Shown piece by piece: positions 1-7,280 of a DNA stretch of 36,269 nucleotides. A program made the translations under genes and the position numbers. Source of the stretch: Anaerolineales bacterium (GTDB lineage Bacteria > Chloroflexota > Anaerolineae > Anaerolineales > RBG-16-64-43); the NCBI GenBank assembly GCA_016928575.1, contig JAFGKK010000120.1:1-36269 (forward strand), written 5' to 3'. How positions within the stretch are numbered: position 1 is the stretch's first letter; every line of letters starts with the position of its first letter. The notes beneath the pieces were generated by a model. That model was given only the letters and a program-made list of their open reading frames with translations, had not been told where the DNA came from and did no database searches.

Positions 1-325
1 AATTTTATGGATTTGCTCTTCCTTGCGCCTCTGCGTCTTTGCGTTTTTATCTTCTCCGCTTGATAAACCAGGAACGCAAAGGCGCCAGGGCGCTGGGATG
101 CAAAAAGAATTTTATGGATTTGCTCTTCCTTGCGCCTCTGTGTCTTGGCGTTTTTATCTTCTCCACTTGATAAACCAGGAACGCAAAGGCGCCAAGGCGC
201 TATGGCGCAAAAAGAGCATCGGGGATTTGATTTTCCTTGCGTCTCTGCGTCTTTGCGTTTTTATCTTCTCCGCTTGGTAAACCAGGAACGCAAAGGCGCC
301 GGGGCGCTAGGACGATCAAACAAGA
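1..325. repeat. Three tandem copies of a 107-bp unit
   Basis: The same unit recurs with an exact 107-base period: the common core GATTTG starts at 10, 117 and 224. Copies 1 and 2 are nearly identical; copy 3 has diverged in its first quarter. Each unit carries a CCTTGCG-CTCTGCGTCTTTGCGTTT-like arm and, about 25 bases later, a complementary AACGCAAAGGCGCC-like arm, so each can fold into an imperfect hairpin. The short open frames inside are repeat-derived and judged non-coding. The stretch from the left edge to the pst promoter holds nothing else recognisable. Confidence 0.9.
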
Positions 326-338
326 GCAATCGGTAATC

Positions 339-392
339 TTAACAAAATGTTAACAATCCCTTGCCCGGCCGTTAATTGCCTTCCAGTAGGAT
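339..392 (+). promoter_or_regulatory. Candidate Pho box and -10 of the pst operon
   Basis: TTAACA occurs at 339-344 and again at 350-355, a perfect repeat on an 11-base period. Weaker matches in the same register follow at 361 (TTGCCC) and 372 (TTAATT). This matches the layout of PhoP/PhoB boxes, which are direct repeats read once per helical turn. A -10-like TAGGAT lies at 387-392 and no -35 is present at 17 bases, as expected for an activator-dependent promoter. The first two repeats also form a palindrome (TTAACA-AAA-TGTTAA), so a dimeric repressor site cannot be excluded. No regulator gene is in the window. Confidence 0.6.
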
Positions 393-415
393 AAAAGAAA
401 AACATGGAGGAAAGA

Positions 416-1603
416 ATGCAGAAAAAGAAAATGTTTGTTTTGGCCGGTCTGGCCGCCATGATGCTGATGCTTGCGGCTTGCGGAACCGCCAATCCCGCCA
501 CGGTGGAAGTGCCCCGTGAGGTCAAAGAGACCGTCGTCGTCGAACCAACGGCGGATCCGAACGCGGCCGCGCCCCTGCCGGCTGGCTCGGTCCAGATCAA
601 CGGCGCCGGCGCCACTTTCCCGCTCCCGGTGTATTCCGCCTGGACCTTCGCCTACAAATACGTCGATCCTTCGGTGGTGATCAACTACCAGGGGATCGGC
701 TCCGGCGGCGGTAAGAAGGCCATCATCGAGGGGACCGTTGACTTCGCCGGCTCCGACTCGCTGCTCAAGGACGAGGAGTATGCGTCGGGCAAGGACCTGC
801 AGATGTATCCGATGCTGGCCGGCGCGGTCGTTACCGTCTACAACATCAAGTGGGCCAAGGAAGTGGAATCCGGGACCAAGCTTCCGGTCCTGGTCCTCGA
901 CCGCCAAACCCTGGTCGACATCTACAACGCCAAAGTCACCATGTGGAACGATCCTAAGATTCTCGCCACCAATGCGGGCCTGGCGGACTACCTGCCGGCT
1001 GCGGCAATCACCGCCGTGCACCGCTCCGACGGCTCCGGAACCACCGAGATCTTCACCAAGGCGCTGACCGCCTTCAGCTCCGAATGGACCGCCGGCGGCG
1101 CGAGCGCGATCGAATGGCCGGTGGATAAGGACGGCAACGGAATGGGCGGCAAGGGCAACCAGGGCGTCGCCGCCGCGGTGATCAACACCCCGAACTCGAT
1201 CGGCTACGTGGAACTGTCCTACGCCGTCTCGAACGGCATGTCCTTCGCTTCGCTCGTCAACAAATCCGGAAACGTCGTCGTGGCGAATGCCGAAACCCTC
1301 GGCAATGCGATGAGCGACTTCGCGGGCGCTTTTTCCGACAAACTCACCGCCACGATCGTCGACGCGCCGGGAGCGGCCTCCTGGCCGATCGCCGGATACA
1401 CCTACATCATTCTGCACACCCAGAGCATGACCGATTGTGTCAAAGCCGAGAAACTGCTCGGGTTCCTGACCTGGGCGCTGACCGATCCTGGTGCGGCCCA
1501 ACAGGCTTCGGACCTCGGGTACTCGGTCCTGCCGACGGACGTGCGCGACATCGTCCTGGCCAAGCTCGGAGAGGTGACCTGCAACAGCAATCCGGTTCTC
1601 TAG
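416..1603 (+). CDS. pstS: Phosphate ABC transporter, substrate-binding lipoprotein PstS
   Basis: High-affinity phosphate-binding protein that delivers phosphate to the PstCAB channel outside the membrane. The 395-residue product starts with Lys-rich residues, a hydrophobic stretch and the lipobox LAAC (Cys22), so it should be a lipid-anchored protein. The mature part has the family signature GAGATFPLPVY and, further on, GIGSGGGKKAI and the phosphate-loop-like HRSDGSGTTEIF. The start was set at 416 because GGAGG (406-410) lies 5 bases upstream; the ATG at 404 would contain this ribosome site. It is the first gene of the pst operon, downstream of a candidate Pho box and upstream of a hairpin before pstC. 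Family assignment is firm. Confidence 0.95.
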   Translation: MQKKKMFVLAGLAAMMLMLAACGTANPATVEVPREVKETVVVEPTADPNAAAPLPAGSVQINGAGATFPLPVYSAWTFAYKYVDPSVVINYQGIGSGGGKKAIIEGTVDFAGSDSLLKDEEYASGKDLQMYPMLAGAVVTVYNIKWAKEVESGTKLPVLVLDRQTLVDIYNAKVTMWNDPKILATNAGLADYLPAAAITAVHRSDGSGTTEIFTKALTAFSSEWTAGGASAIEWPVDKDGNGMGGKGNQGVAAAVINTPNSIGYVELSYAVSNGMSFASLVNKSGNVVVANAETLGNAMSDFAGAFSDKLTATIVDAPGAASWPIAGYTYIILHTQSMTDCVKAEKLLGFLTWALTDPGAAQQASDLGYSVLPTDVRDIVLAKLGEVTCNSNPVL

Positions 1604-1638
1604 TCCGCATGGGTCGCGCTCCTCACGCAACGAACGCC

Positions 1639-1669
1639 TCTGGAGAGCCCGGAACTCGGGCTCTCCAGA
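1639..1669 (+). promoter_or_regulatory. Intercistronic hairpin between pstS and pstC
   Basis: A perfect 13-bp stem (1639-1651 with 1657-1669) closes a 5-base loop. No T-run follows, so it is not a typical intrinsic terminator. Its place after the binding-protein gene fits a 3'-end-stabilising or partly terminating element that lets PstS be made in excess over the membrane subunits. That role is inferred. Confidence 0.65.
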
Positions 1670-1691
1670 ACCTTTGTAAAAAGAAGGCGAA

Positions 1692-2705
1692 ATGCAGAAA
1701 TCGCAAACGGCCGTACGCACCTTCCTTGAGAACTTCCGCAAACGGGCGGGCAGCATCCTGCACCACGGGGACCGCATCTGGCAGTTGCTGACGGTCGGCA
1801 TGGGGCTTGGGGTAGCCCTCCTATTGCTGGGTATCGGCTGGATGCTGTGGCAGGATTCGGCCGATGCCCGGACTGTTTTCGGCTGGTCGTTTCTCCTGCC
1901 CACGGCGGATGCCTCCTGGAATCCCGTACTCGAACACTTCGAAGCCTGGCCCTTCATCTACGGAACCCTGATCACCTCCGCGGTGGCGCTGCTCATGGCG
2001 GTGCCGATCTCGATCGGAATCGGCATCTTCCTGGCCGAATTGTGTCCAGGCTGGCTGCGCCTGCCGCTCGGGTGGATGCTCGAACTCCTGGCATCCATCC
2101 CCAGCGTGGTGTTCGGGTTGTGGGGCATCTTCGTCTTCCTGCCCGAGGTTGTGGAACCGCTGGGAAGCTTTCTGGGCGCGTACCTCGGAGGCCTGCCGCT
2201 GCTTGGCGCGTTGTTCGCAGGCCCGATTCCGGCCAGCGGGGCCAGCCGGCTCGCGGCTTCGTTGATTCTCACCATCATGATAGTCCCGACCATCTCCGCC
2301 GTGACCCGCGACGTGTTTTTGGCCATCCCCCGTTCCCAACGCGAGGCCGCCTTCGCCCTCGGCGCTACGGAATGGGAGACAATCTCGCAAATCCTGGTCC
2401 CCTACGGCCTTTCCGGGATCCTCGGCGCGGTGATCCTCGGCCTCGGGCGGGCGCTCGGCGAGACGATGGCGGTGACGATGGTGATCGGCAACAGCATCAG
2501 CAGCGCCGTCTCCCTGCTGAAGCCCGGGTACACGATGTCGAGCATCATCGCCAACGAGTTTGCCGAAGCGGTCAGCCCCCTGCACAGCCAGGCGCTGATC
2601 GAAATCGGCTTTTTGTTGTTCTTCGTCACCTTGCTGGTGAATATGGCAGCCCGATTCATGGTCTGGCAAGTCGCCCGCAAGACTCCGCAGGAGGGACGCG
2701 GATGA
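1692..2705 (+). CDS. pstC: Phosphate ABC transporter permease PstC
   Basis: One of the two membrane subunits of the phosphate importer. The 337-residue product has an N-terminal cytoplasmic stretch of about 35 residues, a first membrane helix ([18 protein letters not shown]), and then the binding-protein-dependent permease domain. The EAA loop that docks onto PstB is visible as [13 protein letters not shown]. It follows the pstS hairpin; an AAGG-containing site precedes the ATG. Its TGA overlaps the pstA ATG (ATGA), so the two are translationally coupled. Length and helix pattern match the family; assignment is firm. Confidence 0.95.
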   Translation: MQKSQTAVRTFLENFRKRAGSILHHGDRIWQLLTVGMGLGVALLLLGIGWMLWQDSADARTVFGWSFLLPTADASWNPVLEHFEAWPFIYGTLITSAVALLMAVPISIGIGIFLAELCPGWLRLPLGWMLELLASIPSVVFGLWGIFVFLPEVVEPLGSFLGAYLGGLPLLGALFAGPIPASGASRLAASLILTIMIVPTISAVTRDVFLAIPRSQREAAFALGATEWETISQILVPYGLSGILGAVILGLGRALGETMAVTMVIGNSISSAVSLLKPGYTMSSIIANEFAEAVSPLHSQALIEIGFLLFFVTLLVNMAARFMVWQVARKTPQEGRG

Positions 2706-3649
2706 ACGCCTCTTCCGGCTCGACCCATTTCATCCGCGCCCGGCGCGGCTACGCAGGCCGACGGATCGTAAACGCCGCAATGCTGGTGTTTACCGGCCTG
2801 ACCACCATGCTGGCACTTGTGCCGCTGTTTTGGATCATCGGCTACGTGGTCTATCAGGGCGGCCGGCACATCAACCTGGCGTTCTTCACCCAGCTACCCA
2901 CGCCTCCCGGGGTGGAGGGCGGCGGGGTATGGAACGCAATTCAAGGGACCATTCTGTTGGTGATCCTATCCGGGATATTCGCCATCCCTCCGGGCGTGTT
3001 GGCGGCCTTTTACGCGGCCTATTACCCGAACACGCCCCTGGGGATCGTCGTCCGGTTCTCCACCGACGTGCTTGCCGGCGTGCCATCGATCGTTATCGGT
3101 TTGTTCCTCTACGCGCTGGTGGTCGTCGCCCAAGGCCACTTTTCGGGCCTGGCCGGCGGGATCGCGCTGGCGATCCTGATGCTGCCGACGATCATCCGCA
3201 CCACCGAGGAGATGTTGAAGCTCGTTCCGCCCACATTGCGCGAGGCGTCGCTGGCGCTGGGCGCCCCGGAGTGGAAAACCTCCCTGCAAGTCGTCCTCCC
3301 CGCGGCGGGCAACGGGCTGATCACCGGCTTCCTGCTCGGGCTGGCGCGGGCCTCCGGCGAAACGGCGCCGCTGCTGTTCACCGCCCTCGGCAACGAGTGG
3401 TTCGATTTCGCCTCGCTCGTCCGTTCCGGCGTCGAGACCGGGTTGAATCCCTTCGAGGTTTTCATCCGGATCATCGAACAGCCGGTGGATTCCTTGCCGC
3501 TGACGTTGTGGAAATACGCCCAGCAACCGTATCCGGAAAGGATCCAGCAGGCCTGGGCCGCCGCTTTGGTGTTGATGGGATTTGTCTTGGCGATCAACAT
3601 CGCCGCCAGATTATGGATCGTTGTCCGCGCACGGCGGATGAAAGGATGA
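2702..3649 (+). CDS. pstA: Phosphate ABC transporter permease PstA
   Basis: Second membrane subunit of the phosphate importer, 315 residues. The start is the ATG overlapping the pstC stop, with AGGAGGG at 2689-2695; the frame stays open further upstream but only as a shadow of pstC. Several hydrophobic helices are seen, starting at about residue 25 ([20 protein letters not shown]). The EAA loop is [13 protein letters not shown]. The ...[18 protein letters not shown] segment is typical of PstA. Its TGA overlaps an ATG at 3646, continuing the tightly packed operon. Confidence 0.95.
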   Translation: MNASSGSTHFIRARRGYAGRRIVNAAMLVFTGLTTMLALVPLFWIIGYVVYQGGRHINLAFFTQLPTPPGVEGGGVWNAIQGTILLVILSGIFAIPPGVLAAFYAAYYPNTPLGIVVRFSTDVLAGVPSIVIGLFLYALVVVAQGHFSGLAGGIALAILMLPTIIRTTEEMLKLVPPTLREASLALGAPEWKTSLQVVLPAAGNGLITGFLLGLARASGETAPLLFTALGNEWFDFASLVRSGVETGLNPFEVFIRIIEQPVDSLPLTLWKYAQQPYPERIQQAWAAALVLMGFVLAINIAARLWIVVRARRMKG

Positions 3650-3654
3650 CCAGG

Positions 3655-4518
3655 ATGACTTTCGCCAACAGCATCACCAACCCCCTCCCGATGGTCCGCG
3701 CCGTCACCGTTCCGGCGAAAGAGGGACTGGAAGCCGACGGGAGGCCGCACTCCGTCAAGATCGACATCCGAAGCCTTTCGGTCTTCTACGGCAAATTCCG
3801 CGCCATCGCCGAAGTGACGATGTCCATCCCCGCCAACAAGGTGACGGCGATCATCGGCCCTTCGGGCTGCGGCAAATCCACCCTCTTGCGAGCCATCAAC
3901 CGCATGACGGATTTGACGCTGGGAGCCCGGGCCGAGGGCGAGATCCGGCTCGACGGCGAGAACATCCTGGCCCAAGGAGTCGACGTGGTGCCGATCCGCC
4001 AGCGGATCGGGATGGTGTTCCAGAGGCCCAACCCCTTCCCCAAGAGCATCTACGATAACGTCGCCTACGGCCCCCGGCTGTACGGCGTTCGGCGGCGGGT
4101 CGACCTGGACGGAATCGTCGAGCGCAGCCTGCAGCAGGCCGCGCTGTGGGACGAGGTTAAGGACAAGCTGCACCAATCGGGAATGGCGCTTTCCGGCGGG
4201 CAGCAGCAGCGCCTGTGCATCGCCCGGGCGCTGGCGGTGGAGCCCTCGGTGATCCTGATGGACGAACCCGCCTCGGCCCTGGATCCGATCGCCACCCTCA
4301 AGATCGAAGACCTGATGCAGCAATTGAAATCCGAATACACGATCGTGATCGTCACCCACAACATGCAGCAGGCCGCGCGGGTGGCGGATTACACCGCCTT
4401 TCTGATGATCGACGCCGAGCGCGCCGGACGCCTGATCGAATTCGGCCCGACCAATAAGATCTTCACCAAACCGGAGAAGAAGGAAACCGAGGATTATGTT
4501 ACCGGGCGGTTCGGATAA
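3655..4518 (+). CDS. pstB: Phosphate ABC transporter ATP-binding protein PstB
   Basis: ATPase that powers PstCA. The 287-residue product carries Walker [10 protein letters not shown] (about residues 68-76), the Q-loop region [18 protein letters not shown], signature LSGGQQQR (about 179), Walker B VILMDEP with the Asp near residue 203, and the switch His in VIVTHNM. About 30 extra N-terminal residues precede the usual PstB start. Two in-frame ATGs compete: 3646 overlaps the pstA stop, and 3655 has AGGA (3643-3646) at good distance; I chose 3655. It lies between pstA and phoU, as in the standard operon. Confidence 0.95.
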   Translation: MTFANSITNPLPMVRAVTVPAKEGLEADGRPHSVKIDIRSLSVFYGKFRAIAEVTMSIPANKVTAIIGPSGCGKSTLLRAINRMTDLTLGARAEGEIRLDGENILAQGVDVVPIRQRIGMVFQRPNPFPKSIYDNVAYGPRLYGVRRRVDLDGIVERSLQQAALWDEVKDKLHQSGMALSGGQQQRLCIARALAVEPSVILMDEPASALDPIATLKIEDLMQQLKSEYTIVIVTHNMQQAARVADYTAFLMIDAERAGRLIEFGPTNKIFTKPEKKETEDYVTGRFG

Positions 4519-4542
4519 TCCGGCCGCGCCGCGGAGAAGCCG

Positions 4543-5214
4543 ATGACGCGCGCAATCCTGAACGAGCGGTTGCAGCAATTGCAGGATGAAGTGCTGAGTT
4601 TGGGAAGCATCGTCGGCCAGGCGGCCGTGGATTCCGTGCGGGCGCTCAGCCGCTCCGACACGGCCGCGGCGAAGGAACTTGAGCGGCGTGACCGGCTGAT
4701 CAACACCCGGCGCTTCGAGATCGAGCGTGAGTGCCTGGCGCTGATCGCCACCCAGCAGCCGATGGCGCACGACCTGCGCCTCCTGGCCGCGGTGCTGGAG
4801 GTGATCACCGAACTCGAACGGATGGGGGATTACGTTAAAGGCATCGCCCATATCACGGTCCTGCTCCGGCCGTTTCCGCCGCCCCCCGACCTGTTCGAGG
4901 AGCTGGAGACGATGGCGATCAACGCCGGCGCCATGCTGCGCTGTGCGCTCGACGCCTTCGCGGCCGGCGACGAACGGGCGGCGCGCGCCATTCCGCAGGA
5001 AGACGACGAGGTGGACCGCTCCTACGCCCGGATTTTCCAAATGCTCACCGAGTGGATCAATTCCCACCCGGATTCGATCGATCCGGCCACCCGCCTGCTG
5101 TGGGTGGCCCACAACCTGGAGCGGTTCGCGGACCGCGTGACCAACATCTGTGAACGCACCATCTTCACCATTTGCGGGGAAATGGTGGAATTCTCCTCGT
5201 CGGGCGGCGATTAA
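4543..5214 (+). CDS. phoU: Phosphate signalling protein PhoU (first copy)
   Basis: PhoU links PstB activity to the PhoR kinase and lowers Pho signalling when phosphate is plentiful. The 223-residue, mostly helical product has two PhoU repeats with the metal-binding/family motif ELERMGDYVKGIAHI in the first and LERFADRVTNICERT in the second. It starts 24 bases after pstB with GGAG before the ATG. It is clearly paralogous to the second phoU at 5845: both share LIATQQPMA-DLR and VITELERMGDYVKGIAH. Having two copies in one operon is less common than one and may reflect specialisation. Confidence 0.94.
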   Translation: MTRAILNERLQQLQDEVLSLGSIVGQAAVDSVRALSRSDTAAAKELERRDRLINTRRFEIERECLALIATQQPMAHDLRLLAAVLEVITELERMGDYVKGIAHITVLLRPFPPPPDLFEELETMAINAGAMLRCALDAFAAGDERAARAIPQEDDEVDRSYARIFQMLTEWINSHPDSIDPATRLLWVAHNLERFADRVTNICERTIFTICGEMVEFSSSGGD

Positions 5215-5232
5215 CCAAAGGAGGATCCCGAT

Positions 5233-5667
5233 TTGAAGAAAAAGAAAGTGCTCTTTCTGTGCACGGGCAATTCCTGCCGCTCGCAAATGGCGGAAGCGAT
5301 CGTCAACGACCGCCTTCTTTCCCGTTGGGAAGCGCACAGCGCCGGAATCCGCCCGGCGGCGGCCGTGCACCCTTTTGTCGCACGGGTGCTCGCCGAATCC
5401 GGAATCTCTTTTAAAGGAAGCCCCAAGGGTCCGGAGGCCGTCCAGGGGACCGCCTTCGACCTGGTGATCACCTTATGCGACTCCGCCAGGCAGGAATGCC
5501 CGGTTTGGCTCGGCTCCGGGGGGCGCGCCCATCACGATTACGCCGATCCGAGTTTGGTGCAGGGGCCGGAAGAAGAAAGAATTGACGCCTTCCGGAAGCT
5601 GCGGGACGAAATGCTAGCGGAATTGCCGTATCTGCTGGAGAGGCATGGCGACCGGAAGCTGGAATAG
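5233..5667 (+). CDS. arsC: Thioredoxin-coupled arsenate reductase (low-MW phosphatase fold)
   Basis: Reduces arsenate to arsenite using electrons from thioredoxin. The 144-residue product has the P-loop CTGNSCRS (Cys10, Arg16), then LCDSARQEC with Cys82 and Cys89, and DYADPS with the acid Asp. The three cysteines at 10, 82 and 89 match the redox relay known for Staphylococcus plasmid ArsC, which separates it from plain tyrosine phosphatases. The start is TTG at 5233, supported by AGGAGG at 5219-5224, 8 bases away. It sits between two phoU genes with no arsR, arsB or acr3 nearby. Because Pst can import arsenate, co-expression with pst makes physiological sense. A phosphatase role remains possible. 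Confidence 0.88.
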   Translation: MKKKKVLFLCTGNSCRSQMAEAIVNDRLLSRWEAHSAGIRPAAAVHPFVARVLAESGISFKGSPKGPEAVQGTAFDLVITLCDSARQECPVWLGSGGRAHHDYADPSLVQGPEEERIDAFRKLRDEMLAELPYLLERHGDRKLE

Positions 5668-5785
5668 CCGTCCGCGCCGCACCCATTCCCTTCTTCCTCC
5701 GGCCAGCCGGGGCGCCGCTTAACCTGTCCGGCGTCCTGCTGTTCGGGTGCAATCCCCGGCGGGTGCCGATAATCCCCGCTTGCCT

Positions 5786-5791
5786 TATAAT
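5786..5791 (+). promoter_or_regulatory. Possible internal -10 before second phoU
   Basis: A consensus TATAAT lies 54 bases upstream of the second phoU in a 177-base gap after arsC. No convincing -35 or extended -10 is seen, so it is only a candidate internal promoter that could uncouple this phoU from the pst operon. Confidence 0.35.
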
Positions 5792-5844
5792 CAGCTCCTG
5801 CCGCGCCCCCGGCTCGGTCGCGGTTCGGAATAGGAGAGATCCCG

Positions 5845-6570
5845 ATGACCAGGAATTTATTCGAACAACAGCTGCAGCGCCTGCAGGATGAGATCCTCGA
5901 ACTGGGGTCCTCCGTCGACCAATCGCTGCTCGAGGTCGTCGCCGCCCTGCGCCGGCGGGATCTGGCCACGGCGCGGCGGTTGGAAGCCCACGACGAGGTG
6001 ATCAACCGCAAACGCTTCGCGATCGAAGAAGACTGCTTGACGTTGATCGCCACCCAACAGCCGATGGCCCGCGATCTGCGGATCCTGGCGGCGATCCTCG
6101 AGGTGATCACCGAACTGGAACGGATGGGGGACTACGTCAAGGGCATCGCCCACATCATCACCCTGCTCGGCCCGGAGCCGCTGCCGCCCGACCTGTTGGA
6201 TCATTTCGATGGGATGGCTTCCCAGGCGACAAAAATGCTGCGCCGGTCGCTGGAGGCATTCATCGCCGGCGACGCCAGGGCTTCCAAGGCGATTCCGGCC
6301 GGCGACGATGAGGTCGATAAACTCTACAACCTGGTCTACCGCGAGTTGTTGAAGCAGATGATCGCCGATCCCGATTCGATCGACCACGCCACTCACCTGC
6401 TGTGGGTCGCCCATAATCTGGAGCGCTTCGCCGACCGGGTCTCGAACATCTGCGAACGGACCCTCTTCTTCGCCACTGGGGAGATGATGGAGATCCGCTC
6501 CACCGACGATCAGACCAAACATCCCACCTATGTCTGGCGCAAGGAGGGGCCGCGCCACACTGGGGAATGA
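5845..6570 (+). CDS. phoU: Phosphate signalling protein PhoU (second copy)
   Basis: A 241-residue PhoU paralogue with the same two-repeat helical layout: LERMGDYVKGIAHI in repeat one and LERFADRVSNICERT in repeat two. It extends about 20 residues beyond the first copy with a charged tail. The ribosome site AGGAGAG precedes the ATG. It is separated from arsC by 177 bases that include a TATAAT, so it may be read both from the pst operon and on its own. Family call is firm; how its job differs from the first PhoU cannot be told from sequence. Confidence 0.93.
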   Translation: MTRNLFEQQLQRLQDEILELGSSVDQSLLEVVAALRRRDLATARRLEAHDEVINRKRFAIEEDCLTLIATQQPMARDLRILAAILEVITELERMGDYVKGIAHIITLLGPEPLPPDLLDHFDGMASQATKMLRRSLEAFIAGDARASKAIPAGDDEVDKLYNLVYRELLKQMIADPDSIDHATHLLWVAHNLERFADRVSNICERTLFFATGEMMEIRSTDDQTKHPTYVWRKEGPRHTGE

Positions 6571-6842
6571 CGCCCGCCCCCGCCGGGAGATGGCGCGTGG
6601 AGAGATCCTTCTCGACTTGGCCTGCCATGCCACCGGTCCGGACCCAACCGCCTCGCCGCTCACGAAAACCCGCCGCGAAGCGAGACCCAAAGGAAATCTA
6701 CAAAGCGGGCCCGACACGGACTTCCGGCTGCCGGAAGCAGTGCCCGAATGGAGCAAGCCCGCCCTCCGTGCCGGACCGGTCACCCCCGCCGGCATGCAAA
6801 GCGGATTACGGGATTATCTAAAATAAAGAATTGGCTGGGCCG
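6571..6842. other. Non-coding gap after phoU
   Basis: About 270 bases. Short open frames exist on both strands but have no recognisable domain and no good ribosome site. I see no promoter, RNA or repeat in this part. Confidence 0.5.
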
Positions 6843-6880
6843 CACAGCCCGACTCGGGCTTAAGCCCGAGTCGGGCTGTG
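6843..6880. repeat. 38-bp perfect palindrome
   Basis: Two 19-base arms (6843-6861 and 6862-6880) are exact reverse complements with no spacer. The sequence is built from two linked GCCCGA-TCGGGC blocks, so each half is nearly self-complementary too. No T-run follows. It ends 6 bases before the serC -35 box; it may end the phoU transcript, bind a regulator, or be a repeat element. Confidence 0.85.
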
Positions 6881-6886
6881 AAGGGA

Positions 6887-6915
6887 TTGACTCCCTCCCC
6901 GAACTATGTTATAAA
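6887..6915 (+). promoter_or_regulatory. Promoter of the serC T-box transcript
   Basis: TTGACT (6887-6892), a 17-base spacer and TATAAA (6910-6915) form a good sigma-70-type promoter. Transcription should start near 6922, just upstream of the T-box leader. Confidence 0.75.
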
Positions 6916-6944
6916 CATCACAATCTCATACATCCAAAAACGCA

Positions 6945-7240
6945 GACGAGGAAAAACCGTTCACTGGCAGGGCCCAGCGAATCGGACAGGGCATCCGTCC
7001 TGGTGGAAGTCCGATCCCGTTGCCGGAGCGGCAAGCACCTCTGAGTTTTCCAGGCCAAAAGGCTTCCGCCCCGGTAGCCTGGAACGGACCTGCAACCGTT
7101 ACCTCAGCAGAAGGCGCGGCAACGCGCCCCAAAGAGCGTGGCCGACCGGCATGGAATCCGGCCGCCGGGAGGCACACCAAGTAGGGTGGCACCACGGGAG
7201 ACTCCTCTCGTCCCTTCGGACGGAGGAGTCTCTTTTTTTT
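6945..7240 (+). ncRNA. T-box leader (serine type) upstream of serC
   Basis: Uncharged-tRNA sensor. The T-box sequence AGGGTGGCACCACGG (from 7183) nearly matches the consensus AGGGTGGNACCGCG. Stem I can form from GGAAAA near 6951 with TTTTCC near 7046, and its distal part shows the AGCGA ... GGTGGAAG pair typical of T-boxes. The antiterminator pairs AGGG (7183) with CCCT (7212). The TGGC element would pair with a tRNA whose discriminator base is G, which tRNA-Ser has. Serine triplets AGC (7034) and TCT (7040) lie in the probable specifier region; I cannot decide between them. serC, a serine-biosynthesis gene, follows, in agreement. Confidence 0.88.
7198..7240 (+). terminator. T-box intrinsic terminator
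   Basis: A 10-bp stem GAGACTCCTC/GAGGAGTCTC (7198-7207 with 7223-7232) encloses a second 5-bp stem CGTCC/GGACG and is followed by eight Ts (7233-7240). It is the competing structure to the T-box antiterminator. Confidence 0.92.
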
Positions 7241-7280
7241 CAAAATTCCGCGCCGGAGCACCGAGAAAAGGAGAAAACCA

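Noticed and set aside
1-325. CRISPR-like array
   Set aside because: The repeats are directly adjacent 107-bp units with no unique spacers and no cas gene.
23-336. Short open frames in the left-edge repeats
   Set aside because: They are copies of one another created by the 107-bp period, with no ribosome site and no domain.
3109-5370. A 753-codon minus-strand frame opposite pstA-pstB-phoU
   Set aside because: No recognisable domain; the + strand genes are certain. It is a shadow frame.
5233-5667. Full arsenic-resistance operon
   Set aside because: Only arsC is present; no arsR, arsB, acr3 or arsA nearby.
6571-6842. Possible small gene downstream of phoU
   Set aside because: Open frames have no ribosome site, no domain and unlikely composition.
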